A stretch of 64,000 nt of DNA from Sulfitobacter sp. D7. GTDB taxonomy: Bacteria > Pseudomonadota > Alphaproteobacteria > Rhodobacterales > Rhodobacteraceae. The position numbers and the translations under genes were made by a program. Shown one piece after another: positions 23,968-33,434 of the stretch. The stretch covers positions 124,001 to 188,000 of the forward strand of contig NZ_CP020695.1 of the NCBI RefSeq assembly GCF_003611275.1, written 5' to 3'. The stretch's first letter is position 1. Every line of letters starts with the position of its first letter. The notes beneath the pieces were generated by a model, which was not told the origin of the DNA, made no database searches, and was given only the letters and a program-made list of their open reading frames with translations.

Positions 23968-24714
23968 TTAGCCGCGCCCGACAAATGGCATCTTGGTGGC
24001 CATCACGGTGACAAACATGGCGTTGGAGTCGAGCGACAGCTTCGCCATGTATGACAGCGTTTCGGCCACGTCGTTCACATCCATGCGCGGCTCGGACATG
24101 CGGCTGCCGTTGGGTTGCAGGATGCCGTCTGCCATCCGCTCCGTCATCTCGCTGGCCGCATTGCCGATGTCGATCTGCCCGCACGCGATGTCATGCGCGC
24201 GCCCATCGAGCGACAGCGCGCGGGTGAGCCCGGTGATCGCGTGTTTCGTCGCCGTATATGGCACCGAGAGCGGGCGCGGCACATGGGCGCTGATCGAGCC
24301 GTTGTTGATGATCCGCCCGCCCTTTGGGCTTTGGCGTTTCATCAAGGCGAAGGCCGCGCGGGCGCAGAGGAATGACCCGGTCAGATTGGTCGCGACGATG
24401 TCATTCCACTCCGCCACGCTGAGCGCATCCACCTCAACCGCCGGACCATTGCGCCCGGCATTGTTGAACAGCAGGTCCAGCCGCCCGAAGGTCGCCTCCA
24501 CTCTGTCGAAAAGCGCGTCGACATCGGCCTCAACCCCCACGTCCGCAGCCACGGCGATATGCCCCTGCCCGTCAAGCGTAGCACAGGCAGCGTCGATCTT
24601 ATCCTGCTGCCGCCCGGTGAGAACGAGAGTGAAACCGTCTTTCGCCAACCGCTGCGCGCAGGCGAGGCCGACGCCGCTCCCGGCCCCTGTGATCAGAGCA
24701 ATCTTTTGGTTCAT
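23968..24714 (-). CDS. SDR family oxidoreductase
   Basis: A 248-residue classical short-chain dehydrogenase. It has TGAGSGVG at 9-16, NNAG, NNGSIS with the catalytic Ser, and YTATK with Tyr/Lys. The C-terminus MFVTVMATKMPFVGRG is typical of the subgroup found near sugar-acid genes. It is convergent with the FAD oxidoreductase, with four bases between the stops. The promoter holds a copy (site C) of the motif found at the uxaA-like and ilvD-like promoters, which ties it to the sugar-acid regulon, possibly as a sugar or sugar-acid dehydrogenase. Confidence 0.9.
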   Translation of the reverse strand: MNQKIALITGAGSGVGLACAQRLAKDGFTLVLTGRQQDKIDAACATLDGQGHIAVAADVGVEADVDALFDRVEATFGRLDLLFNNAGRNGPAVEVDALSVAEWNDIVATNLTGSFLCARAAFALMKRQSPKGGRIINNGSISAHVPRPLSVPYTATKHAITGLTRALSLDGRAHDIACGQIDIGNAASEMTERMADGILQPNGSRMSEPRMDVNDVAETLSYMAKLSLDSNAMFVTVMATKMPFVGRG

Positions 24715-24759
24715 TCTACTATCCCATTCCTTATCGTTGCGCGTCGGGCCGTTACTGAG

Positions 24760-24771
24760 AATCTAATATAT
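24760..24771. promoter_or_regulatory. copy of the ATATATTAGATT operator motif (site C)
   Basis: On the minus strand this 12-mer matches 6612-6623 exactly. It lies 45 bases upstream of the SDR start codon at 24714. The core ATATATTA is common to sites A, B and C. Confidence 0.6.
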
Positions 24772-24848
24772 AAGATCGCGCAGGGATAGGTTTTTTCACC
24801 GCTTTCCAATCATCACGGGGTCCGTGCCTCACATTCACGCGAGCGCAC

Positions 24849-24863
24849 TAGACGACCGGTCTA
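24849..24863. promoter_or_regulatory. TAGAC-N5-GTCTA operator upstream of tetR
   Basis: An inverted repeat with 5-bp arms, TAGAC and GTCTA, around a GACCG core that adds partial symmetry. It lies 11 bases before the TetR start codon. Position and form fit autorepression by the TetR protein, as for NemR/AcuR-type regulators. Confidence 0.6.
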
Positions 24864-24874
24864 TTATTTCATAG

Positions 24875-25495
24875 ATGCCACTCATGACAGAGGCAAAGAA
24901 ATCAGATCAGACGCGGCAACGCATCTTGGACACCGGACGTAGCCTCGTGCTGCGGCACGGGTTCTCTGGCGTTGGCCTGTCGCGGATCCTGAGCGAAAGC
25001 GGCGTGCCCAAAGGCTCGTTCTACTATTACTTCGCGTCGAAAGAGGCTTTTGGCACCGCGATGCTGGCCGATTACATCGAGGCCTATCTCGACCGCGTCG
25101 ATGCGCTGATTGCAGCCCCGGGAACGGCGGGCCACAAGCTCGACAGTTTTTGGGATGCATGGCTCAGCCAATCCAGTGGTCCGGGGATCGCCAGCGCTTG
25201 TTTGGTGGTGAAACTTGGCTCCGAAGTGGCTGACCTGTCGGATTCCATGCGCGAGACGCTGGACCAGGGTGTCGACGCATTGGTCGCCCGGATTGCCCAA
25301 TTGCTGCGCCAAGGCGCAGAGGATGGGACCGTTCGTGCGTTGTCTGACCCCGAAACCACCGCCCGCATGCTCTATGCCAAATGGCTCGGCGCGGCGGTGC
25401 TGGCCAAACTGGCGCGCAGCGATGCAGCCCTGCGCATGGCCCGCGCTGAAACCTCTGCCCAACTCTCCCCCACTGGGGGCCAATTCCCAACCTGA
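24875..25495 (+). CDS. TetR family transcriptional regulator
   Basis: A 206-residue repressor. The N-terminal HTH (about 12-58) has the signature GFSGVGLSRILSESGVPKGSFYYYFASKEAFG, close to NemR/AcuR-type regulators that sense electrophiles or enoyl compounds, sometimes through a cysteine. The ligand domain contains Cys in SACLVVKLG. ATG 24875 is taken as the start; ATG 24884 is possible and neither has a clear Shine-Dalgarno. The MDR oxidoreductase gene starts 11 bases after its stop, so the two form an operon and the regulator probably responds to that enzyme's substrate. Confidence 0.88.
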   Translation: MPLMTEAKKSDQTRQRILDTGRSLVLRHGFSGVGLSRILSESGVPKGSFYYYFASKEAFGTAMLADYIEAYLDRVDALIAAPGTAGHKLDSFWDAWLSQSSGPGIASACLVVKLGSEVADLSDSMRETLDQGVDALVARIAQLLRQGAEDGTVRALSDPETTARMLYAKWLGAAVLAKLARSDAALRMARAETSAQLSPTGGQFPT

Positions 25496-25506
25496 AAGGA
25501 AACAGC

Positions 25507-26487
25507 ATGTTCGCTGCCATCCACGACACATTCGGCGAGCCCGCCGAGGTTCTGACCACCCGCGAAACCGACAAACCCGCACCCGCCGGTGGCGAAGCGC
25601 TGGTCCGCATGGTGCTGTCGCCCATTCACAACCACGACCTTTGGACCGTGCGCGGCAACTATGGCTACAAGCCCGAACTGCCCGGTGCCATCGGCGGCTC
25701 TGAAGCGCTTGGCATCGTCGAGGCCGTGGGCGAAGGCGTTGACGAAGCGCTGATCGGCAAACGGGTCACGGCGGCCGGGTTCCACGGCGCATGGGCTGAG
25801 TATTTCACCGCCCCCGCTGCCGGCCTGCTGCCCCTGCCCGAGGCGATCTCGGACGAGGCCGGTGCGCAGTTGATCGCCATGCCGTTCAGCGCCCTGTCCC
25901 TGCTGGAGACCCTGAAGGTCGGCGAAGGCGAATGGTTGATCCAAACCGCCGCCAACGGCGCGGTGGGCAAGATCATGGTCGGTCTGGCCAAGGCACGCGG
26001 GATCAAGCTGCTGAACCTCGTCCGCCGCGAAGGTGCCGCCGAAGAAATGCGCGACACCGGCGCGGAGAACGTGCTTTCCACCGAAGATGCGGATTGGCAG
26101 AGCAAGGCGCGCGAGTTGATCGGCAAAGACGGCGCGGTTTCGGCCATCGACTCGGTCGGCGGTGAGTTGGGCGGTCAATTGGTCGAGCTTCTGGGCAAGG
26201 ATGGGGAATTGATCGTTTTCGGCACGGCGACGGGCCAACCGCTTTCCATGTCCTCGGGCGAATTGATCATGAAGCACATCACCGTCAAAGGCTTCTGGGG
26301 TTCGCGCGTCAGTGGTGACATGGCGGCTGAGACGCGGGGCCGTCTGATTGGTGAGCTGGTGCAACTCGCCGCGAAGGGGCAGCTCCCCCTCGACACAGGC
26401 GGCACCTACCCGCTGGCCGATGTGACCGAGGCGATGAAGGCCGCACTGACCACCGGGCGTGGCGGCAAGGTCATGCTGCGCCCTTGA
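25507..26487 (+). CDS. MDR family NADPH-dependent oxidoreductase (quinone/enoyl reductase-like)
   Basis: A 326-residue zinc-independent medium-chain dehydrogenase. It has an N-terminal GroES-like fold and a Rossmann domain with the AANGAVGK motif in place of the usual AAAGGVG. The zinc-ligand cysteines of alcohol dehydrogenases are missing. IHNHDLWTVRGNYG resembles the mitochondrial-type enoyl reductase branch. It probably reduces an enone, quinone or enoyl-CoA. It lies in an operon with a TetR regulator of the type used for electrophile detoxification and is followed by a strong hairpin. Confidence 0.85.
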   Translation: MFAAIHDTFGEPAEVLTTRETDKPAPAGGEALVRMVLSPIHNHDLWTVRGNYGYKPELPGAIGGSEALGIVEAVGEGVDEALIGKRVTAAGFHGAWAEYFTAPAAGLLPLPEAISDEAGAQLIAMPFSALSLLETLKVGEGEWLIQTAANGAVGKIMVGLAKARGIKLLNLVRREGAAEEMRDTGAENVLSTEDADWQSKARELIGKDGAVSAIDSVGGELGGQLVELLGKDGELIVFGTATGQPLSMSSGELIMKHITVKGFWGSRVSGDMAAETRGRLIGELVQLAAKGQLPLDTGGTYPLADVTEAMKAALTTGRGGKVMLRP

Positions 26488-26503
26488 TCGGGATTTGACG
26501 ACA

Positions 26504-26531
26504 GCGGCGGCCCTCAACGCGGGGCCGCCGC
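26504..26531 (+). terminator. terminator after the MDR oxidoreductase gene
   Basis: GCGGCGGCCC (26504-26513) and GGGCCGCCGC (26522-26531) form a perfect 10-bp GC stem 17 bases past the stop codon. A T-rich patch (ATTCTT) follows weakly. It separates this operon from the urease operon. Confidence 0.7.
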
Positions 26532-26647
26532 GCCATTCTTGGACCGCCCAAGATTACGACACATCCGCGAATTTCCGCCCTTTATTTGGGCAAATGCAGC
26601 GCGCTGGCGACCCTGCACCGCCTCGGCGATGACTCTCCCCCGTCTCT

Positions 26648-26669
26648 ATGGTGATTAAAAAATCATCAT
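26648..26669. promoter_or_regulatory. inverted repeat upstream of ureD
   Basis: ATGGTGATT (26648-26656) and AATCATCAT (26661-26669) are complementary with one mismatch around an AAAA spacer. It is the only strongly AT-rich palindrome in the 248-bp region before the urease genes, so it is a candidate operator or promoter element. It does not match the NikR consensus as a full palindrome. Confidence 0.5.
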
Positions 26670-26735
26670 ACCTTTCCGGGCGGAGCCATTCTCATTCTCG
26701 TCGACACCAGCATAAACAGCCCCCAAGCGACCCCC

Positions 26736-27533
26736 GTGCAGCCGCGCGCGATCGGTGCGGCGATGGTCTCGGCCAAGGCCGCGCGGGGTGGCTCGATGCT
26801 GGGGGATTTGCGGCAATCGGGCGCGATGAAGCTGCTGTTTCCGCGCCCCGACCCCGCGATGCTGCAAGCGATCATTATCAATTCCGCAGGTGGCATCACG
26901 GGCGGCGATGCCTTCACCCTGACCGCCCGTGCAGAGGCCAAGGCCGCGCTCAGCCTCACCACGCAGGCCGCCGAACGCGCCTATCGCGCGCAACCGGGGC
27001 AAGTGGCAAACCTGCGCAACACCCTCGCCGTAGACTCCGGCGCGACGCTGCATTGGCTGCCGCAAGAGACGATCCTTTATGACGGATGCGCGCTGCGGCG
27101 GCGGCTGTCGGTCGATCTGGCGCAAGATGCCTCCCTCCTGCTGGTTGAGCCGCTGGTCTTTGGCCGCGCCGCCATGGGTGAAACCCTTCGACAGGCCCAT
27201 TTCCGCGACCGGATCGAGGTCAGCCGCGCGGGACGCCCGCTGTTCCACGACGCGATGACGCTTAGCGGCGATGTCACCGCCCATCTGGCGGCCTCTCATA
27301 TCGCGGCGGGCGCGGGCGCCCTTGCCACGATTATCTATGTCGCGCCCGATGCCGAAGCGCGGCTTGCCCGGCTCCGCGGCCAATTGCCCGCCAGCGCCGG
27401 GGCCAGTCTGATCGGCCCTGACCTGCTGGTCGCGCGGATCCTCGCGGCAGACAGTTTCGACCTTCGCCAGTCGCTCGTCCCGATCTTGGGCGAACTGAGC
27501 GGTGACACCCTCCCCCGATCATGGATGACCTGA
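26736..27533 (+). CDS. ureD: urease accessory protein UreD
   Basis: A 265-residue scaffold protein for urease maturation. It has the family signatures [38 protein letters not shown] and [13 protein letters not shown]. With UreF and UreG it forms the complex that delivers nickel to UreC. The first usual start codon in frame is GTG 26736, which has no Shine-Dalgarno and cuts close to the conserved QPRA motif. The open frame continues upstream to a stop at 26652, and an ATT codon at 26688 follows CGGAG, so a non-canonical start is possible. ureA starts two bases after the stop. Confidence 0.88.
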   Translation: MQPRAIGAAMVSAKAARGGSMLGDLRQSGAMKLLFPRPDPAMLQAIIINSAGGITGGDAFTLTARAEAKAALSLTTQAAERAYRAQPGQVANLRNTLAVDSGATLHWLPQETILYDGCALRRRLSVDLAQDASLLLVEPLVFGRAAMGETLRQAHFRDRIEVSRAGRPLFHDAMTLSGDVTAHLAASHIAAGAGALATIIYVAPDAEARLARLRGQLPASAGASLIGPDLLVARILAADSFDLRQSLVPILGELSGDTLPRSWMT

Positions 27534-27534
27534 C

Positions 27535-27837
27535 GTGCAACTGACCCCGCGAGAAAAAGACAAATTGCTGATCTCCATGGCCGCCGAGGTCGCCCGCAAG
27601 CGCCTTGCGCGGGGGGTCAAGCTGAACCATCCCGAAGCCATCGCGCTGATCACCGACACCGTGGTCGAAGGCGCGCGGGACGGGCGCAGCGTGGCCGATA
27701 TGATGCAGGCCGGTGCCCATGTCATCACCCGAGACGACTGTATGGAGGGGGTGGCCGAGATGATCCCCGAAGTGCAAGTCGAAGCCACTTTCCCCGACGG
27801 AACCAAATTGGTCACCGTGCACAACCCCATCAGATAA
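27535..27837 (+). CDS. ureA: urease subunit gamma UreA
   Basis: A 100-residue structural subunit. [15 protein letters not shown] at the start, [10 protein letters not shown] and the NPIR end are nearly invariant in UreA. The start is GTG. It assembles with UreB and UreC into the (alpha-beta-gamma)3 urease that hydrolyses urea to ammonia and carbon dioxide in the cytoplasm. It is separated from ureB by a small membrane-protein gene. Confidence 0.95.
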   Translation: MQLTPREKDKLLISMAAEVARKRLARGVKLNHPEAIALITDTVVEGARDGRSVADMMQAGAHVITRDDCMEGVAEMIPEVQVEATFPDGTKLVTVHNPIR

Positions 27838-27846
27838 GGACATTTC

Positions 27847-28044
27847 ATGCCGCGTTTTGCCCCCCTTCTTGCCCTGCCGCTCATGTCGCTTGCCATGGCG
27901 GCCTTTGCCCATACAGCGCCTCTCCCCCATGGCCATGGCGCAGAGAGTGACGGATCGCTGGCGGTCTATATTGTCGCCGGGCTGGCCTTTGTGCTGTCGG
28001 GCCTGATCCTTGCCATGCGCCACCTGAAAACAGCAAAAGCATGA
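27847..28044 (+). CDS. small membrane protein inside the urease operon
   Basis: A 65-residue protein of unknown function. The first 21 residues form a signal peptide ending in AFA, followed by a short histidine-containing segment [10 protein letters not shown] and then one transmembrane helix (about 40-58) with a short basic tail. It sits between ureA and ureB and overlaps the ureB start by four bases (ATGA), so it is translated with the operon. Extra small frames are known in some Rhodobacter urease operons. The histidines next to the membrane could bind nickel or another metal on the periplasmic side (inference). AAGGA precedes the ATG at good spacing. Confidence 0.75.
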   Translation: MPRFAPLLALPLMSLAMAAFAHTAPLPHGHGAESDGSLAVYIVAGLAFVLSGLILAMRHLKTAKA

Positions 28045-28345
28045 TCCCCGGAGAGATCTTTCCGGCGGCGGGCCTGCTGACCCTGAATGCCGACAGCGAG
28101 GCGATCACGCTCATGGTGGCCAATACCGGTGACCGCCCGGTGCAGGTGGGCAGCCACTACCATTTCGCCGAGAGCAACCCCGCGCTTGAGTTTGACCGCG
28201 CGGCGGCACGGGGGCACCGGCTTGATATCGCGGCGGGGACCGCTGTGCGGTTCGAGCCCGGCCAACGCCGTGAGGTATCGCTGATCCCGATCCGCGGGGC
28301 GCGGCGGATCTTTGGCTTTAACAGCGCGGTGATGGGAGACCTCTG

Positions 28346-28346
<1 letters not shown>
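28041..28346 (+). CDS. ureB: urease subunit beta UreB
   Basis: A 101-residue subunit starting MIPGEIFPA, with [17 protein letters not shown], the [23 protein letters not shown] middle and the IFGFNSAV end, all typical of UreB. Its stop base A is shared with the ATG of ureC. It has the usual beta-subunit length. Confidence 0.95.
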
Positions 28347-30082
<1,736 letters not shown>

Positions 30083-30092
30083 AGAGACCGAA

Positions 30093-30623
30093 ATGACCCC
30101 CATCCTATGCCAAGACATGCGCCGCGCCGAAGCGTGGTCCGATGCCAGTGACCGGGTAGAACTGACCTATGACGGGCGTTTTCTGCGCCGCAAGGTGCTG
30201 ACCACGGCGGGCGGGCTGCCGTTTCTGGTCGATTTGGCGCAGACCATCTCGCTTGACCACGGCGACGCTTTTGTTCTGGCCGACGGGCGCGTGGTTGAGG
30301 TGGTGGCCGCCGACGAAGACCTGCTGGAAGTGACCGGCCCCGACCTGCCGCGCATCGCGTGGCACATCGGCAACCGACATACCCCCTGCCAGATCGACGC
30401 CGACCGGCTTGTGATCCAGCGCGACCATGTGATCGCCAAGATGCTTGGCCAGATTGGTGCCGCCACGCGAGAGATCACCGCCCCCTTTCGCCCCGAAGGC
30501 GGCGCCTATGGCCATGGGCGCACCCATGGGCACGACCACGGCAATGTCCATCACGCCGTTCATGATCACGACCATGCGCATGATCACGACCCCGCCCAGC
30601 ACCACGACCACGCGCATGGCTGA
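30093..30623 (+). CDS. ureE: urease accessory protein UreE (nickel metallochaperone)
   Basis: A 176-residue protein. The N-terminal peptide-binding domain is followed by the nickel-binding domain with WHIGNRHTP. It ends in a His-rich tail: 15 histidines in about the last 36 residues, interleaved with Asp, Gly and Ala. UreE dimers bind nickel and pass it to UreG. The start at ATG 30093 comes after GAAGAGA; the longer frame begins inside ureC. The tail is encoded by repeated CATGAYCA-type units, which could be unstable in length between strains. Confidence 0.92.
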   Translation: MTPILCQDMRRAEAWSDASDRVELTYDGRFLRRKVLTTAGGLPFLVDLAQTISLDHGDAFVLADGRVVEVVAADEDLLEVTGPDLPRIAWHIGNRHTPCQIDADRLVIQRDHVIAKMLGQIGAATREITAPFRPEGGAYGHGRTHGHDHGNVHHAVHDHDHAHDHDPAQHHDHAHG

Positions 30624-31263
30624 AACCCTGCAGGCCGACGCGCTTCTGACGCTGGTGCAGATGCTCTCCCCCTCCTATCCGGTGGGGGCATTTGCCTATA
30701 GCCACGGGCTGGAATGGGCGGTGCAGGACGGGGCGGTGACGGATCAAGATGCGTTGGCCGACTGGCTGTCCAGCGTGCTGCGGCACGGCGCGGGACAGGC
30801 CGATGCGCTTTTCCTCGCGGCGGCCTATCGCGCGGATGACCCGGCAGAGATCGACGCGCAGGCCCGCGCCTTTGCAGCCTCTGCCGAACGGTTGAAAGAG
30901 ACCGTGCTGCAAGGCGAAGCCTTTGCCCGCGCAAGTGCCGCGATCTGGCAGGTCGACCTGCCGCCGCTTTGCTATCCGGTTGCCGTAGGACACGCGGCGC
31001 GTCTGCAAGCGCTGCCGCTGCGCCAAACGCTAGAGATGTTCTTGCACGCCTTTGCCGCCAATCTTGCCACCGCAGGCATGCGCCTTATTCCCTTGGGGCA
31101 GACCGAGGGGCAGATCGTCATCCGCGCGCTCGCGGCAGTCTGTCTCGAAGTTGCCGGGGCGGCGGCGGCGGGCACGCTCGACGATCTCTCCTCCACCGCC
31201 TTTTTAAGTGACATCGCCGCCATGAAACACGAAACCCAGTATTCGAGGATTTTCCGCACATGA
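30616..31263 (+). CDS. ureF: urease accessory protein UreF
   Basis: A 215-residue helical protein. [24 protein letters not shown] at the N-terminus, [20 protein letters not shown] and [10 protein letters not shown] are conserved UreF motifs. It bridges UreD and UreG in the activation complex and controls UreG GTPase. The start at ATG 30616 lies inside the ureE end (8-bp overlap). The stop overlaps the ureG start by four bases. Confidence 0.93.
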   Translation: MAETLQADALLTLVQMLSPSYPVGAFAYSHGLEWAVQDGAVTDQDALADWLSSVLRHGAGQADALFLAAAYRADDPAEIDAQARAFAASAERLKETVLQGEAFARASAAIWQVDLPPLCYPVAVGHAARLQALPLRQTLEMFLHAFAANLATAGMRLIPLGQTEGQIVIRALAAVCLEVAGAAAAGTLDDLSSTAFLSDIAAMKHETQYSRIFRT

Positions 31264-31904
31264 AACGCAACAACGGCCCTTTGCGCGTCGGCATCGGCGG
31301 CCCCGTGGGCGCGGGCAAAACCACCCTGACGGCAGCGCTTTGCCGCGCCCTGCGTGACCGGCTGTCAATCGGCGTGATCACCAATGACATCTACACCCAA
31401 GAGGATGCCGAAGCGCTGATGCGGATGCAGGTGTTGCCCCAAGACCGGATCATCGGGGTCGAGACCGGCGGCTGCCCGCATACGGCAATCCGCGAAGATG
31501 CCTCGATCAACCTTGCCGCCGTGGCAGAGATGGTCGCGCGCCACCCTGAGGTGGACGTGGTCTTGATCGAAAGCGGCGGCGACAATCTGTCGGCCACTTT
31601 CAGCCCTGAATTGGCGGATGTGACGCTTTATGTGATCGACGTGGCAGCGGGTGAGGAAATCCCCCGCAAAGGCGGTCCGGCGATTACCAAGTCCGACATT
31701 CTGGTGATCAACAAGACCGATCTCGCGCCCCATGTCGGGGCCTCGCTTGAGGTCATGCAGCGTGACAGCGCGCGGATGCGGCCAGTCCTGCCGACGGTCT
31801 TTTGCGCATTGAAGTCCGGTCAAGGGGTCGACGCCCTGCTGGAGCATCTGGCGCAGGTGGGCGGGTTGGACCTTGCGCCTATGGCCCCGGCAACCGCGGA
31901 TTAG
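31260..31904 (+). CDS. ureG: urease accessory protein UreG (GTPase)
   Basis: A 214-residue SIMIBI-class GTPase. It has the P-loop GPVGAGKT at 14-21, [25 protein letters not shown] (containing the metal-binding Cys-Pro-His), [11 protein letters not shown] and [10 protein letters not shown]. It couples GTP hydrolysis to nickel transfer into urease. It is the last gene of the operon, with a hairpin 13 bases after the stop. Confidence 0.96.
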   Translation: MKRNNGPLRVGIGGPVGAGKTTLTAALCRALRDRLSIGVITNDIYTQEDAEALMRMQVLPQDRIIGVETGGCPHTAIREDASINLAAVAEMVARHPEVDVVLIESGGDNLSATFSPELADVTLYVIDVAAGEEIPRKGGPAITKSDILVINKTDLAPHVGASLEVMQRDSARMRPVLPTVFCALKSGQGVDALLEHLAQVGGLDLAPMAPATAD

Positions 31905-31916
31905 GCGGTGGTGAGA

Positions 31917-31942
31917 CCCGCCTTCCGGTCGCGGAAGGCGGG
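31917..31942 (+). terminator. terminator of the urease operon
   Basis: CCCGCCTTCC (31917-31926) and GGAAGGCGGG (31933-31942) form a perfect 10-bp stem with a 6-nt loop just after ureG. It has no U-tract, so it may act as an mRNA 3' stabiliser or a factor-assisted terminator. Confidence 0.65.
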
Positions 31943-32011
31943 CAACGGCTGCTATCCTCGCCCCGCTGCGGCCCACCATTCCAAAGCGCGTTGAGGAGTG
32001 CCGCCCATCCG

Positions 32012-33187
32012 TTAATCCGCGCCAAAAAGGTCGCGGGTAAAGACCTTGTCCGGGACATCCGCCAAATCGGGGTGATTGCGGTTTGCCACGATCACATCCG
32101 CGCGCGCCTTGAAGGCCTCCAGATCGCGGGTGACCTCCGAACCAAAGAACTGGTCCTCCTGCAACACAGGTTCATAGACGATCACTTCGATGCCCTTGGC
32201 CTTGAGCCGTTTCATGATCCCTTGGACCGAGCTTTGGCGGAAATTGTCCGACCCGGTCTTCATCACCAGCCGGTAGATGCCCACCCGCTGCGGGCCAAGT
32301 GCCATGATCTGCTCTGACACAAAATCCTTGCGGGTGCGGTTCGCTTCGACCACGGCGTTGATCAGGTTCTGCGGCACATCCGAATAGTTCGCCAGCAACT
32401 GCTTGGAATCCTTGGGCAAACAGTAGCCGCCATAGCCGAAAGATGGGTTGTTGTAATGCCCGCCCACGCGCGGGTCGAGGCAGACGCCGTCGATAATCTG
32501 GCGCGTGTCTAACCCATTGGTCAGCGCATAGCTGTCCAATTCATTGAAATACGCCACCCGCATGGCGAGGAAAGTATTGGCGAAGAGTTTGACCGCCTCT
32601 GCCTCGGAGGCACCGGTAAAGAGCATGGGAATATCATCGTCGATTGCCCCCTCGGCCAGCAGTTGCGCAAAGCGCCGCGCACGGGGGCTGTCTTCGCCGA
32701 CGACGATCCGCGAGGGGTGCAGATTGTCATAAAGCGCGCGGCCTTCGCGCAGGAATTCCGGGCTGAAGATCACTTGATTGGTGTCCAACGCGGCAGACAG
32801 ACCTGCGGTATAGCCCACCGGCACCGTGGATTTAATAACGATGGTGGCCGTTTTCGTAACCGCCAGAACATCCCGCACCACGGCCTCGACACTGGAGGTG
32901 TCGAAAACATTGGTGCGCGGGCCATAGTTCGTCGGCGTGGCGATCAGCACATAGTCGGCCTCACGGTATGCCGCCTCCGGCTCGGTGCTGGCCTTGAGGG
33001 TAAGCGGCTTTTGGGCGAGGTATTGCTCGATCTCGGGGTCGACGATCGGCGCGTGGCGCGCATTCACCTGCGCCACCCTGTCCGCGTTCAGATCCACCGC
33101 CGTCACGTCATTGTGCTGCGCCAGAAGCACCGCGTTCGACAGCCCGACATAGCCGATGCCAACAACGGCGATCTTGGTCATAGACAT
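32012..33187 (-). CDS. ugd: UDP-glucose 6-dehydrogenase
   Basis: A 391-residue nucleotide-sugar dehydrogenase. It has [11 protein letters not shown] at 9-19, the [14 protein letters not shown] substrate loop, STVPVGYT and FSPEFLREG. The catalytic Cys lies in [15 protein letters not shown]. This set matches UDP-glucose dehydrogenase rather than UDP-ManNAc dehydrogenase. It makes UDP-glucuronate for surface polysaccharide or capsule. No glycosyltransferase or polymerase genes are adjacent, so it stands alone here. The region upstream (33188-33434) holds no further gene. Confidence 0.9.
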   Translation of the reverse strand: MSMTKIAVVGIGYVGLSNAVLLAQHNDVTAVDLNADRVAQVNARHAPIVDPEIEQYLAQKPLTLKASTEPEAAYREADYVLIATPTNYGPRTNVFDTSSVEAVVRDVLAVTKTATIVIKSTVPVGYTAGLSAALDTNQVIFSPEFLREGRALYDNLHPSRIVVGEDSPRARRFAQLLAEGAIDDDIPMLFTGASEAEAVKLFANTFLAMRVAYFNELDSYALTNGLDTRQIIDGVCLDPRVGGHYNNPSFGYGGYCLPKDSKQLLANYSDVPQNLINAVVEANRTRKDFVSEQIMALGPQRVGIYRLVMKTGSDNFRQSSVQGIMKRLKAKGIEVIVYEPVLQEDQFFGSEVTRDLEAFKARADVIVANRNHPDLADVPDKVFTRDLFGAD

Positions 33188-33434
33188 AAGCGTGGGCCTT
33201 TCCTGCGTGCCGGTGGCGGGATGTTAGACTGCGGCTTTCGGATTGAAAAGGTGCCGCCTGACAGGGAGTTAGGGCGGATTGGCGAATGTGAAAGCGGCCC
33301 GGTTCAGCAATTTGCGCGCGGGGCGCGGCCGGGCAAGCCCCCCGCGCCGTTGCGCCCCGCCCGAGCGGTGGGTTGTCAGGCTGGAAAGACTTCTTTCACA
33401 CAGTCTCAGGCGACCCATAACCCGGAGAGCCCCG

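Noticed and set aside
26648..26671. NikR box upstream of urease (TCATAC present)
   Set aside because: The partner half GTATGA at the required 16-bp distance is missing; only a different palindrome is present.
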